Assembly (NCBI RefSeq): GCF_018613415.1
Contig: NZ_JAGGQG010000006.1
Coordinates: 186,001 to 250,000 of the forward strand
Origin: Bacillus sp. ISL-18
GTDB lineage: Bacteria; Bacillota; Bacilli; Bacillales; Cytobacillaceae
Length of the DNA stretch: 64,000 bases
Reading direction: 5' to 3'
A program made the position numbers and the translations under genes. The notes under the pieces were generated by a model, which worked only from the letters and a program-made list of their open reading frames with translations, was not told the origin of the DNA and made no database searches. Shown here one piece after another: positions 8,775 to 17,256 of this stretch (positions are counted from its first letter, which is position 1; every line of letters begins with the position of its first letter).

Positions 8775-9566
8775 ATGAACTTCCTATCTGATCAAAACGT
8801 CAATAATATGTTAGCCTTTATGGATGATATAAATTATCAAAAGGGGAAAACGAATTACGCACACCTCTTGTATTTATTTGAAAAATTTTTCGGGTATTCT
8901 CGGTCAGAAATGTATTTATTTGATCAAAATTATAACTTGAAACTTCTTCACTTTATAAACATTGAGCAGAAAGCGATTGATGAATATTTTCATCATGATC
9001 AAACTGATTTCAATTGGCACCCGAGGCGTATACTTCCAACGAATGGGAATAATGTAATAAAAATTTTTGATGTTATTTCGAAAGAAGATTACGAGAAATC
9101 TAAATTTTATAAAGATTATTTAGAGAAATACGGATATTACGATTTGATATCAATGTGCTTTTTTAATGAAAATGGAAGATTTGGTTGTATTACTTTTTCA
9201 AGACAAAGAAAAGAAGCCCCTTTTAATCAAATGGATGTTATGCAACTTGAAATTATTTCAAGATTCCTTTCACCAAAAATATGGAAGTCCCTTGATAATC
9301 CGTTTACTGACCAGTCTTCTGAGTATCAATGCCATTCTGAAAAACAAATCATAAATTTTTTATCAAAAAGAGAAAAGGAGGTACTAGAACTTGTTCAAAA
9401 AGGACTCTCAAATGAAGAAGTTTCCCGCCAATTATTTATCAGCGTTAATACGGTAAAAACACATTTATTAAATATTTTTAAAAAATTAAAAGTATCGAAT
9501 CGGACAGAGTTATGTTATAAGATCAATCAAAAATATTCGAAAAGTAATGAACAAAGGATTATTTAA
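8775..9566 (+). CDS. LuxR-family transcriptional regulator with GAF-like sensor domain
   Basis: A 263-residue regulator. The N-terminal 170 residues look like a GAF-type ligand domain (for example ISMCFFNENGRFGCITFSR). The C-terminal LuxR helix-turn-helix starts at LSKREKEVLELVQKGLSN and runs through VNTVKTHLLNIFKKLKV. There is no receiver domain, so it should respond to a ligand rather than to phosphorylation. AAAGGAGG precedes the ATG by 8 nt. It sits directly upstream of the APC permease and second amidohydrolase genes and is their likely regulator (inference from position). Confidence 0.85.
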   Translation: MNFLSDQNVNNMLAFMDDINYQKGKTNYAHLLYLFEKFFGYSRSEMYLFDQNYNLKLLHFINIEQKAIDEYFHHDQTDFNWHPRRILPTNGNNVIKIFDVISKEDYEKSKFYKDYLEKYGYYDLISMCFFNENGRFGCITFSRQRKEAPFNQMDVMQLEIISRFLSPKIWKSLDNPFTDQSSEYQCHSEKQIINFLSKREKEVLELVQKGLSNEEVSRQLFISVNTVKTHLLNIFKKLKVSNRTELCYKINQKYSKSNEQRII

Positions 9567-9584
9567 AAAGTTCATTACATACGG

Positions 9585-9618
9585 GGGTGCACGATTATTT
9601 TTCGGGCATCCTTTTTAT
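9585..9618 (+). terminator. Terminator after the LuxR-type gene
   Basis: Stem GGGTGC (9585-9590) with GCATCC (9606-9611), one G-U pair, followed by TTTTTATTTT. It separates the regulator from the permease operon. Confidence 0.6.
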
Positions 9619-9744
9619 TTTCCTTCTATATTTCTTTTTTATGAGATTTAATTCACCCATTTGGTTGATTGTACATGCTGCTAATAAATGAAATAATATG
9701 ACAGAAAAGACAGAAAATTTAGATTCAAAGGGGGAAATTAATTT

Positions 9745-11097
9745 ATGGAAAAGACAAACCTTAATCAAAGACTTACCCTATTTTCTGTTGTAATGATTGG
9801 CTTATCCATAATGGCACCGGGTACCGTGTTTTCTACTTTTGGGATTACCACTCAAATTACGGAAGGCAAAGTACCTGCAGCGTATGCTGTCGCAGCAATT
9901 GCTTTAGGCTTTACAGCATATAGTTATGGACAAATGGTAAAGGTCTATCCTACTTCAGGATCAGCCTATACGTATGTACAACATTCCTTTAATTCACACA
10001 TAGGATTTCTTGTTGGCTGGGCTCTTTTTACAGATTACCTGCTTCTTCCCATGGTCAACTATCTTATTGCAGGAATCTTTATGTCATCTGTGTTACCCTC
10101 GATACCAACGTATGTATGGATTCTTTTACTAATAGGAATGACTACTATCATTAATATAAGGGGAATTAAGCTCGTTGGGGTTATAAACACATTATTAATG
10201 GTCTATTCTATTCTTGTTATTGTCTTATTTTGCTTCCTGTCTATTAAATCAGTACTTGAAGGAACGGGAACCGGCTCACTTTTTTCAACTTCACCCATTT
10301 TTGAATCAAAACAATCCTTCTCTTTAATTCTTGCTGGTGCTTCACTTCTATGTTTTTCATTTCTCGGATTCGACTCCATCACAACTTTAGCCGAAGAAAC
10401 AATTGATGCTACTAAAACAATTCCAAAAGCAATTTTTATTATCTTAATTACGGGGGCACTTATTTTTATCGTTGTCTCTTATATTGCTAGTTTAGTCCAA
10501 CCTGATTTTAGAGCCTTTACCAATCCGGATGCTGCGGCAGTTGAGATGGCCACAATGGTTGGCGGTAACGTATTTACTTCATTTTTCCTTGGAGCCACAC
10601 TTGTTGGGACATTTGCTTCAGGTCTTGCAGCTCAGGCGAGCGTATCTCGTGTTTTATTAGCTATGGGACGTGACTCAATGCTGCCAAAGAGGTTCTTTGG
10701 CTATGTGCACCCACGGTTAAAAACACCAATTTTAAATATTGTTTTAGTGGGGGCCGTTTCTTTACTAGCCCTCGTGCTTTCACTTACCGTTGCGACCTCT
10801 TTTATTAATTTCGGAGCACTCGTTGCCTTTTTATTCGTTAATCTATCAGTAATTGCTCATTACTTTATTAGAAAGAAGGATTCTTCAGTTAGGGGGATTG
10901 TTACATACCTCATCTTCCCTCTCATTGGTGCCGGCTTTATTGTTTGGTTACTTTCGGGACTCAATGTACATTCAATAATCCTTGGGATTTCTTGGACAAT
11001 ACTTGGGGTGATTTACCTAATGTATTTAGTTAAATTTAAAAGGATGAAGTCTGTAAGTTTAAAATTTGATGAAGATAATACTAGTTTTATGGATTAA
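9745..11097 (+). CDS. APC superfamily amino acid/amine permease
   Basis: A 450-residue membrane protein with about 12 hydrophobic segments. It has the APC family start (MIGLSIMAPGTVFSTFG), the conserved YPTSGSAYTYV loop between TM2 and TM3, and the GFDSITTLAEET motif after TM6. It is closest in appearance to the putrescine/amino acid importer branch (PuuP/YhdG type). AAAGGGGG precedes the ATG. It lies 30 nt before the second YtcJ-like gene, so it probably imports that enzyme's substrate. I found no GG-N10-GC sigma-54 promoter in front of it, unlike the operon at 2788. Confidence 0.85.
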   Translation: MEKTNLNQRLTLFSVVMIGLSIMAPGTVFSTFGITTQITEGKVPAAYAVAAIALGFTAYSYGQMVKVYPTSGSAYTYVQHSFNSHIGFLVGWALFTDYLLLPMVNYLIAGIFMSSVLPSIPTYVWILLLIGMTTIINIRGIKLVGVINTLLMVYSILVIVLFCFLSIKSVLEGTGTGSLFSTSPIFESKQSFSLILAGASLLCFSFLGFDSITTLAEETIDATKTIPKAIFIILITGALIFIVVSYIASLVQPDFRAFTNPDAAAVEMATMVGGNVFTSFFLGATLVGTFASGLAAQASVSRVLLAMGRDSMLPKRFFGYVHPRLKTPILNIVLVGAVSLLALVLSLTVATSFINFGALVAFLFVNLSVIAHYFIRKKDSSVRGIVTYLIFPLIGAGFIVWLLSGLNVHSIILGISWTILGVIYLMYLVKFKRMKSVSLKFDEDNTSFMD

Positions 11098-11127
11098 TAT
11101 TTTTTATTAGATAGGAGAAATAAACTA

Positions 11128-12765
11128 ATGAACAGTTTAAGAAAAGCAGATATCGTTATATCAGGAAATGCGATCTTCACTGGGTTAGATCATCAACCTG
11201 AGGCTGGCTCAATGGCTATTATCGGGAATAAAATTGAAGCTGTAGGTTCATACGATGATATTGCTCCTTATATCGGAACCAATACCCAAGTGTACGATTA
11301 CGGGAATCAATTGATTATGCCAGGGTTTCATGATTTTCATCTTCATATCCTACCTGGAAGTATTGAATTAGATAGTATAAATTTATTGGATGCAAAGTCA
11401 GAAAGAGAGGCTGCAGACATGGTTCGCCAATTTGCTGAAACAAGGCCAGAAGATCCATGGATTATTGGGTTTTCATGGGACAATTCAAATTGGGACAACA
11501 AACGATTGCCAACCCGTGCTTCACTAGACCGTGTACTGCCTGATAAACCGGTAGTTTTAATGTTTATAGAATTACATTATGCCTGGGTGAACAGTAAGGC
11601 TTTGGAAATAATGGGGATCACTCGTGAAACTCCGAATCCTCTTTTTGGAGAAATAGAAAAAGACAAAAATGGCGAATTGACAGGTATTCTTTATGAAAAA
11701 GCAATGGACTTGGTTCACAAAGGAGCTTATGATTTTTCGAGAGAAAAGAAATCACAGATTCTAAAGAAATTCTTTCATTTAACTGCTGAATACGGAATAA
11801 CTTCTGTTAATGATATGTATGCTCCTACAAGTGATTTTCTTGATGATTTTGAGTTATTTAGAATACTGGAGGACAAAGGGGATTTACCTACTCGGATTCA
11901 CTTATTACCGGCTTTAACTAACGATCTTGAACGTGCAAATGAATTAAGAGAATCATATACATCTAAAAAACTTCAATTTTCTGGATTAAAATTTTTTATC
12001 GATGGCGTCATAACTGGATACACTGCATACATGTTAGACCCATACAGTGATAAGCCAGGAAAAAAAGGAAGTACTTCAATATCTCCAGAATTATTCAAAA
12101 ACATGGTCATCAATGCTGACAGGGAAGGTTTTAGAATCCGTATACATGCGATTGGTGACGGTGGGGTTCGGTTAGCATTGGACGCATTGGAAGAAGCTCA
12201 GAAAATAAATGGTGTTCGGGATTCTAGGCATACCATTGAGCATATTGAGTCGATTCATCCAGATGATATTAATCGCTTTGCTAAATTAGGAGTAATTGCT
12301 TCCATGCAGCCTCAGCATTTAGCGCTTACGCATAAGGAAGTTTATCTCTCCAGATTGGGAGAAGAACGAGATAAATTAACCTTTGCAGTAAATACTCTTA
12401 AAAAGGCTGGTACAAGGATAGCGTTTGGAAGTGATTTTCCGGTTACTTCATTAAATCCATTGTTAGAAATCTATCGTGCAGTTACGAGGGTCGATTATTC
12501 CGGATCTCCTAAAAATGTTTGGAATCCGCAAGAAAGTATTACACTAACGGAAGCTTTGAAGGCCTATACTTTTGAGCCAGCATATGGAACATTTAGAGAG
12601 AATGAATTAGGAACACTAGAAGCTGGAAAGCTTGCTGATATCATTGTTTTAGATCGAAATCTTTTTGATGTTCCCACTGAAGAGATATTAGAAACAAAGG
12701 TTCAATTAACGATTGTAGATGGAAAAGTAGTGTTTGAACAAGGAAAAGTTACAAGCATTCATTAG
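11128..12765 (+). CDS. YtcJ-like metal-dependent amidohydrolase (second copy)
   Basis: A 545-residue amidohydrolase-superfamily enzyme. Motifs in order: MPGFHDFHLHIL (metal ligands; the first copy has DAHLHPL), KFFIDGVITG, RIHAIGDGGVRLALDA, HTIEHIES, and the late Asp in AFGSDFPVTSLNP. It is a paralogue of the 2788 gene in length and plan, but the first motif shows they are well diverged. AGGAG precedes the ATG. It forms a two-gene unit with the APC permease. The substrate is unknown, probably an amide or cyclic amide. Confidence 0.85.
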   Translation: MNSLRKADIVISGNAIFTGLDHQPEAGSMAIIGNKIEAVGSYDDIAPYIGTNTQVYDYGNQLIMPGFHDFHLHILPGSIELDSINLLDAKSEREAADMVRQFAETRPEDPWIIGFSWDNSNWDNKRLPTRASLDRVLPDKPVVLMFIELHYAWVNSKALEIMGITRETPNPLFGEIEKDKNGELTGILYEKAMDLVHKGAYDFSREKKSQILKKFFHLTAEYGITSVNDMYAPTSDFLDDFELFRILEDKGDLPTRIHLLPALTNDLERANELRESYTSKKLQFSGLKFFIDGVITGYTAYMLDPYSDKPGKKGSTSISPELFKNMVINADREGFRIRIHAIGDGGVRLALDALEEAQKINGVRDSRHTIEHIESIHPDDINRFAKLGVIASMQPQHLALTHKEVYLSRLGEERDKLTFAVNTLKKAGTRIAFGSDFPVTSLNPLLEIYRAVTRVDYSGSPKNVWNPQESITLTEALKAYTFEPAYGTFRENELGTLEAGKLADIIVLDRNLFDVPTEEILETKVQLTIVDGKVVFEQGKVTSIH

Positions 12766-12795
12766 AAATTAAAAAGTGATTAATCAAATTGTAAG

Positions 12796-12945
12796 ATATC
12801 GCTACCACGTTCAAGAACAATTGAGGGAACAGGTTTGGGCCTGTCGATTGTTGACACTATTGTCAAGCTTCATTCCGGGAATATTACTGTTAAGAGTAAA
12901 GAAAAAGTCGGTTCTATTTTTATTGTAGAATTGCTAGTTAAATAA
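12796..12945 (+). pseudogene. Histidine kinase C-terminal remnant (HATPase G2 box)
   Basis: One frame ending at TAA 12943-12945 reads RSRTIEGTGLGLSIVD followed by a normal kinase tail (KLHSGNITV... GSIFIVELLVK). This is the end of a sensor histidine kinase ATP-binding domain. Just upstream the kinase-like YR-Y-H residues lie in another frame, and everything before the G2 box is missing, so it is a fragment and not a gene. A terminator follows it. The rest of 12766-13297 holds the promoter region of the ABC transporter and no further gene. Confidence 0.8.
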
Positions 12946-12953
12946 AATTATTG

Positions 12954-13002
12954 TGCCATATCCTATTTATTAGATTTATGTAAATAGTGTATGGCATTTT
13001 TT
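12954..13002 (+). terminator. Terminator after the kinase remnant
   Basis: Stem TGCCATA (12954-12960) with TATGGCA (12990-12996). An inner CTATTTA/TAAATAG helix is separated by a small internal loop. TTTTTT follows. Confidence 0.75.
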
Positions 13003-13207
13003 GTTAATGGCCACAAGACAAATAGGGTGGGGGGATTTGCTCTTTTTTAATAATATAATTGGAATATTACGATAATGATCTCAATTACTCTCAAAAAAAT
13101 GGGGATGTTTAAAAATTGTTTTAATCGTATATCTGGTTACTATAAAAATACTCCAAGGTTACAATATTTTTTTGTAATTTATTAAATAGATAGAATAATA
13201 AACAAAA

Positions 13208-13252
13208 AATACTTTTTCGTGTTTGATATATGTGGTATATTAAAAAAGTATT
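13208..13252. repeat. Inverted repeat flanking the ABC operon promoter region
   Basis: Perfect 10-bp arms AATACTTTTT (13208-13217) and AAAAAGTATT (13243-13252), 25 bases apart, about 45 bp before the binding-protein ATG. It could be an operator or a leader hairpin. Identity is unknown. Confidence 0.4.
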
Positions 13253-13297
13253 GTTTTTATTATATTAAAAATAATCTAAAAAGTAGGGGTGTATTTG

Positions 13298-14068
13298 ATG
13301 AAGAAATTGGGTTTATTTAGTTTATTTTTAATTCTGACTGTCTTTATCGCAGCGTGCGGAAGTAAGGAAACATCAGGAGAGAAAACCAGTAGTGAAAAGG
13401 TATATAAAGTCGGCGTGGACACGACTTACCCTCCATTTGAATATAAGGATGGAAATGAGTATAAAGGTATTGATATTGATTTGATTAATGCCATCGCGAA
13501 AAACCAGGGCTTTAAAATTGAACTTAATCCAATGGACTTCGGTGGTATTATTCCAGCAATGCAAGCTAATCAGCTTGATGTAGCGATTGCAGGGATGAGT
13601 ATTACAGATGAAAGAAAAAAGGTAGTCGATTTCTCAACTCCGTATTTTGATGCAGGATTAACAGTTGTTGTTAAAAAAGATAATTCAACTATTAAATCAG
13701 TTAATGATCTTAAAGGAAAAACGGTTGCCGTTAAAAAAGGAACAACAGGTGCTAAATACGCACAAGATAATGCATCAAAACTAGGAATTAATGTCGTTCA
13801 GTTTAACGATAGTCCAGCCATGTTCCAAGAAGTTTCTAATGGAAATGCAGATGCACTTATTGAAGACTATCCTGTTATTTCCTACGCTATTGCTCAAAAG
13901 GATCTTGGTTTGAAAATTGTTGGTGACCGCTTAAATGGAGACCAATATGGAATTGCTGTTTTGAAAGGGCAAAACAAGGACTTAATTGAAAAAATTAATA
14001 AAGGTCTTGCTGAACTCAAAAAAGATGGAACATATGATAAAATTGTAAAAACTTATCTTGGTGAATAA
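13298..14068 (+). CDS. Amino acid ABC transporter substrate-binding lipoprotein (ArtP/GlnH type)
   Basis: Extracellular solute-binding protein family 3, 256 residues, probably capturing a polar amino acid such as arginine or glutamine. It has a lipoprotein signal peptide ending in FIAAC with lipid-bearing Cys20. The family 3 motifs VGVDTTYPPFEY and GIDIDLINAIA are near the start of the mature chain, and MSITDERKKVVDFS is central. The ATG at 13298 has AGGGGTG 6 nt upstream; the GTG at 13289 overlaps that site and is rejected. It is the first gene of a three-gene import operon, separated from the permease by a GC-rich hairpin that may set its excess over the membrane parts. Confidence 0.92.
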   Translation: MKKLGLFSLFLILTVFIAACGSKETSGEKTSSEKVYKVGVDTTYPPFEYKDGNEYKGIDIDLINAIAKNQGFKIELNPMDFGGIIPAMQANQLDVAIAGMSITDERKKVVDFSTPYFDAGLTVVVKKDNSTIKSVNDLKGKTVAVKKGTTGAKYAQDNASKLGINVVQFNDSPAMFQEVSNGNADALIEDYPVISYAIAQKDLGLKIVGDRLNGDQYGIAVLKGQNKDLIEKINKGLAELKKDGTYDKIVKTYLGE

Positions 14069-14080
14069 ATACGGATTGGG

Positions 14081-14106
14081 GCGCGCATAAAGCGCGCTTT
14101 CTTTTT
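14081..14106 (+). terminator. Intra-operon attenuating hairpin
   Basis: GCGCGC (14081-14086), 5-nt loop, GCGCGC (14092-14097), then TTTCTTTTT. It lies between the binding-protein gene and the permease gene, whose start is only 17 nt further on. It probably terminates part of the transcripts and protects the upstream mRNA. Confidence 0.75.
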
Positions 14107-14122
14107 GAAAGGGGATGAAACA

Positions 14123-14767
14123 GTGGATATAATTGTTGCAGCTTTACCAATATTACTAAAAGGATTACAAGTCACACTTTATATATTTGTTATTGCTATT
14201 ATTCTCGGTTTTTTAATTGGTTTACTGATGGCCTTGTTACGGCTTGCACCTCTTAAAATCTTGAATTGGATTGCCAAGGTGTATGTGGATGCGATTCGAG
14301 GAACTCCATTTATTGTACAATTGTTTTTTATCTATTTTGGAGTAAATTCACTGCATTTGATTTCTTTAAATAGCACAACAGCTGGTATTATCACTGTTGC
14401 GATTAATGCGGGGGCCTATTTTGCAGAAATTATCAGAGCGGGTATTCAATCCATTGATAAGGGACAAACAGAAGCTGCTAGATCGATTGGTTTTACTGGA
14501 GCACAAACCATGCGTTACGTAGTCCTGCCTCAGGCTTTTAGAAGAATGCTTCCTACGATTACGAACCAATCTATTATCAGTTTAAAAGACACTTCACTGT
14601 TATCTGTTATCGGGATTGCAGACTTAACACAGCAGGGTCAAATTCAGGCTTCAGCAACCTTTGAAGCATTTAAGATTTGGCTGGCTGTAGGTGTCATTTA
14701 TTTTATCATTATTTATTTGTTAACCCTTCTAGCTAATTTTGTTGAAAGGAGGATTCAGGTTCGATGA
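14123..14767 (+). CDS. Amino acid ABC transporter permease (ArtQ/GlnP type)
   Basis: Inner-membrane permease of about 214 residues, His/Glu/Gln/Arg/opine family. It has about 5 TM segments and the EAA loop ([25 protein letters not shown] region) that docks on the ATPase. The signature [16 protein letters not shown] lies before it. The GTG at 14123 has AAAGGGGATG 5 nt upstream and is chosen over the TTG at 14105. The stop overlaps the next gene by 4 nt (ATGA). It works with the lipoprotein at 13298 and the ATPase at 14764. Confidence 0.92.
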   Translation: MDIIVAALPILLKGLQVTLYIFVIAIILGFLIGLLMALLRLAPLKILNWIAKVYVDAIRGTPFIVQLFFIYFGVNSLHLISLNSTTAGIITVAINAGAYFAEIIRAGIQSIDKGQTEAARSIGFTGAQTMRYVVLPQAFRRMLPTITNQSIISLKDTSLLSVIGIADLTQQGQIQASATFEAFKIWLAVGVIYFIIIYLLTLLANFVERRIQVR

Positions 14768-15492
14768 GCATTATAACCGTGAAAAACTTAAGCAAATCGT
14801 TTGGAAAACTAGAGGTTTTAAAAGATATTAACGCTGAAGTGCAAGAAAAAGAAGTAATCTGTGTTATAGGCCCTTCTGGATCGGGAAAGAGTACGTTCCT
14901 TCGGTGCCTTAATCGCCTGGAAGACATTTCAGGTGGCGAGGTAGTGATTAACGGACATAACATAACAGACCCAAAAATTAATATCAACAAAGTTAGACAA
15001 GAAGTTGGAATGGTATTTCAACAATTTAATCTGTTTCCTCATAAAACAGTTTTAGAAAATATTACACTAGGTCCTATTAAAATTCTTTCTACCAGTAAAG
15101 AGGCGGCTGAAAAATTGGCCCTAGAGTTACTTGAAAAGGTTGGATTGAAAGAAAAAGCTGGCAGCTATCCAGGAGAACTATCTGGTGGACAGAAACAGCG
15201 GGTTGCCATTGCAAGGGCATTGGCTATGAATCCAAAAATCATGCTCTTTGACGAACCGACTTCTGCACTGGACCCGGAAATGGTCGGTGATGTATTAGAG
15301 GTCATGAAGCAGCTTGCTAAAGAAGGGATGACCATGATCGTTGTTACCCATGAAATGGGATTTGCTCGGGAAGTTGGCGATCGTGTTATTTTCATGGATG
15401 GTGGCTATATTATCGAAGAAAATGAACCCAATTTGCTATTCGGAAACCCTCAACATGAGAGAACAAAAGCTTTCTTAAGTAAGGTTTTATAA
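14764..15492 (+). CDS. Amino acid ABC transporter ATP-binding protein (ArtM/GlnQ type)
   Basis: A 242-residue ABC ATPase. Walker [11 protein letters not shown]-loop [10 protein letters not shown], signature LSGGQKQR, Walker [15 protein letters not shown] and switch His in VVTHEMGFA are all intact. GGAGG lies 10 nt before the ATG inside the permease gene. It powers import by the two proteins encoded upstream. It is the last gene of the operon; a strong hairpin at 15630 follows after 137 bases that show no gene. Confidence 0.93.
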   Translation: MSIITVKNLSKSFGKLEVLKDINAEVQEKEVICVIGPSGSGKSTFLRCLNRLEDISGGEVVINGHNITDPKININKVRQEVGMVFQQFNLFPHKTVLENITLGPIKILSTSKEAAEKLALELLEKVGLKEKAGSYPGELSGGQKQRVAIARALAMNPKIMLFDEPTSALDPEMVGDVLEVMKQLAKEGMTMIVVTHEMGFAREVGDRVIFMDGGYIIEENEPNLLFGNPQHERTKAFLSKVL

Positions 15493-15629
15493 ACAAATTT
15501 CTACCTTTTAAAAAAGTAACCTCTCAAATACAATTTGGTCACGATATGTGGTGAAACACAAGAGTGTGTCCTAAGTCATATTGAGATAAAGTCAACCGGA
15601 TTCCTTGATTTTCTGGGGTTGGGTGTTAG

Positions 15630-15680
15630 GAGTGCAAAGTAGTAACCTTAAATGGTTATTACTTTGCGCTCTTTTTTTCG
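15630..15680 (+). terminator. Long-stem terminator
   Basis: An 18-bp stem with two G-U pairs (15630-15647 with 15654-15671), 6-nt loop, then TTTTTTT. It ends the ABC operon transcript or a small RNA lying in 15493-15629. Confidence 0.85.
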
Positions 15681-15907
15681 CTTATGGTATTTTCCTTAAA
15701 AGAGGATTGAGTATCTATGACTTCTTTGTTGATAAAACCTTCAACTAACAAAAAGAATGAACAATAATAGACTGCAATAATATTATGTAAACAATCCCAT
15801 ATGAGGCACTATTTCTGATATAATAAAAACCTAAAAAGGCTAGCTCATTTTTTACATACAGCAATTTCAATAATACATTAAACTACTATTTTCAGAAGGT
15901 GAACAAT
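15681..15907. other. Gene-free stretch before the SEC-C gene
   Basis: AT-rich and non-coding in all frames as far as I can judge. It must contain the promoter of the gene at 15908. I see no clear motif. Confidence 0.4.
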
Positions 15908-17128
15908 ATGATTACTAGCAGCATGGATAAAAAAACTTACAGGAAATTACAAGGTGCTTTAGAGACTTTAAGAGAAATGACGCAGAAGAATCAGCAGAAA
16001 CAAGAATTAAAAATGTGGAGTGATCTTTCAGTTTCGTTAACACTAAACGATGCACTTTCAAGATATTCTAAAGACGACTTAAGTGCCATTAGACGACGTT
16101 TAGAGATAAAAGGCGCCAGTCAGCTGAAAAAAGGAGAACTAATAGAGTTATTAGCTATACAGATACCACTCTCGCTTGAACAGATTTGTCTGTATCTGGA
16201 CCAAGAGCGTTACAACTTAATAAAAAAGTTAATCCACCATGGTGGGTATATGGAAGCACCAAAAATAACTGCAAATCAACTAAACTTTTTTCGAGACATA
16301 GGGATCATCTTCACAGGAACTTTTGAAGGCAAAAGGATCCTCGCGATGCCAGAAGAAATAGTTAATACTCAGTTTATTCAAGACAACAATAAGCAATTAA
16401 TCACCATTACCCGTCGAAATACCGAATGGATTAGGCTTACACAAGGATTGCTCTACTATTATGGGACATTGTCTCTCACGAAACTCCATGAATTGCTAGA
16501 AAAATACATGAATCAACCTGTTAACATTTCTGATTATTTATCTGTAATTGAGCATTCGATTTCCTACTACGAGCAGATAAAAATGGACCAGTTTGGCTTT
16601 TCCCATTTCCGAGTGTTTGATCCAGAAAAAGTAAAAGGAGAACACAAAGCGAGAAGAGACTTGGCATTTTTCCCATTCACTAAACAGCAATTACTAAGGG
16701 CAGGTGAACCAGGGTATATTGAACGAAATGATAGTTATCTTCAATTTGTTCACTTTTTAACGCAAAACTTTGAAATGAGCAGGCAAGAAGCGGATGAAAT
16801 TGTGGAAGAATGCCTCTATGCGGCAAACCTTGATGAAAGTCTGAATCATATTTTTCAATTTTTAGAAAGCAGAATAGAAATTGAAAATATAGAGATGGTA
16901 AAGGCTTGCATGGACAAGATTGTAAATCTAGTGAATAACACGAAACAATGGTTTCTCAAAGGTTATTCACCAAGAGAGTTATCGAGCGCAAATGAGCAAG
17001 AATCATTGCAGACATTTTCAAATCCTAAACAGAATATGATCGATTTCACAACAAGACCGAAAGTTGGCCGTAATGATCCGTGTCCATGCGGAAGTAATAA
17101 AAAATTTAAAAAGTGTTGTGGGAAATAA
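15908..17128 (+). CDS. SEC-C motif-containing protein
   Basis: A 406-residue cytosolic protein. Only the C-terminal end is recognisable: a zinc-binding SEC-C motif ([18 protein letters not shown]), as found at the end of SecA and in many stand-alone proteins. The N-terminal 380 residues are helical and contain a SAP/Rho-N-like segment ([16 protein letters not shown] near residues 65-80). No catalytic motif is visible. The ATG at 15908 follows AGAAGGTGA by 5 nt and is preferred over the GTG at 15899, which is part of that site. It is a single-gene unit with its own terminator. Molecular role is unknown. Confidence 0.8.
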   Translation: MITSSMDKKTYRKLQGALETLREMTQKNQQKQELKMWSDLSVSLTLNDALSRYSKDDLSAIRRRLEIKGASQLKKGELIELLAIQIPLSLEQICLYLDQERYNLIKKLIHHGGYMEAPKITANQLNFFRDIGIIFTGTFEGKRILAMPEEIVNTQFIQDNNKQLITITRRNTEWIRLTQGLLYYYGTLSLTKLHELLEKYMNQPVNISDYLSVIEHSISYYEQIKMDQFGFSHFRVFDPEKVKGEHKARRDLAFFPFTKQQLLRAGEPGYIERNDSYLQFVHFLTQNFEMSRQEADEIVEECLYAANLDESLNHIFQFLESRIEIENIEMVKACMDKIVNLVNNTKQWFLKGYSPRELSSANEQESLQTFSNPKQNMIDFTTRPKVGRNDPCPCGSNKKFKKCCGK

Positions 17129-17137
17129 TCTCTCTGT

Positions 17138-17172
17138 AAAAGTCTGCCTGCAATGACTGGGCAGACTTTTAC
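17138..17172 (+). terminator. Terminator of the SEC-C gene
   Basis: Perfect 11-bp stem AAAAGTCTGCC (17138-17148) with GGCAGACTTTT (17160-17170), 11-nt loop. Confidence 0.85.
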
Positions 17173-17256
17173 AATTGAACGTACATGTACAAAATAGTGG
17201 TACAGAAAAACAATCATCAACCAAAATATCGATGCTTAGCTTGAGAGGATTTTTCG

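Noticed and set aside
9662..9682. Possible sigma-54 promoter before the APC permease (GG...GC)
   Set aside because: The spacing between GG and GC is 12, not 10, and the flanking bases do not match.
15493..15629. Small RNA or riboswitch between the ABC operon and its terminator
   Set aside because: No recognisable riboswitch core or promoter was found; it may simply be 3' untranslated region.
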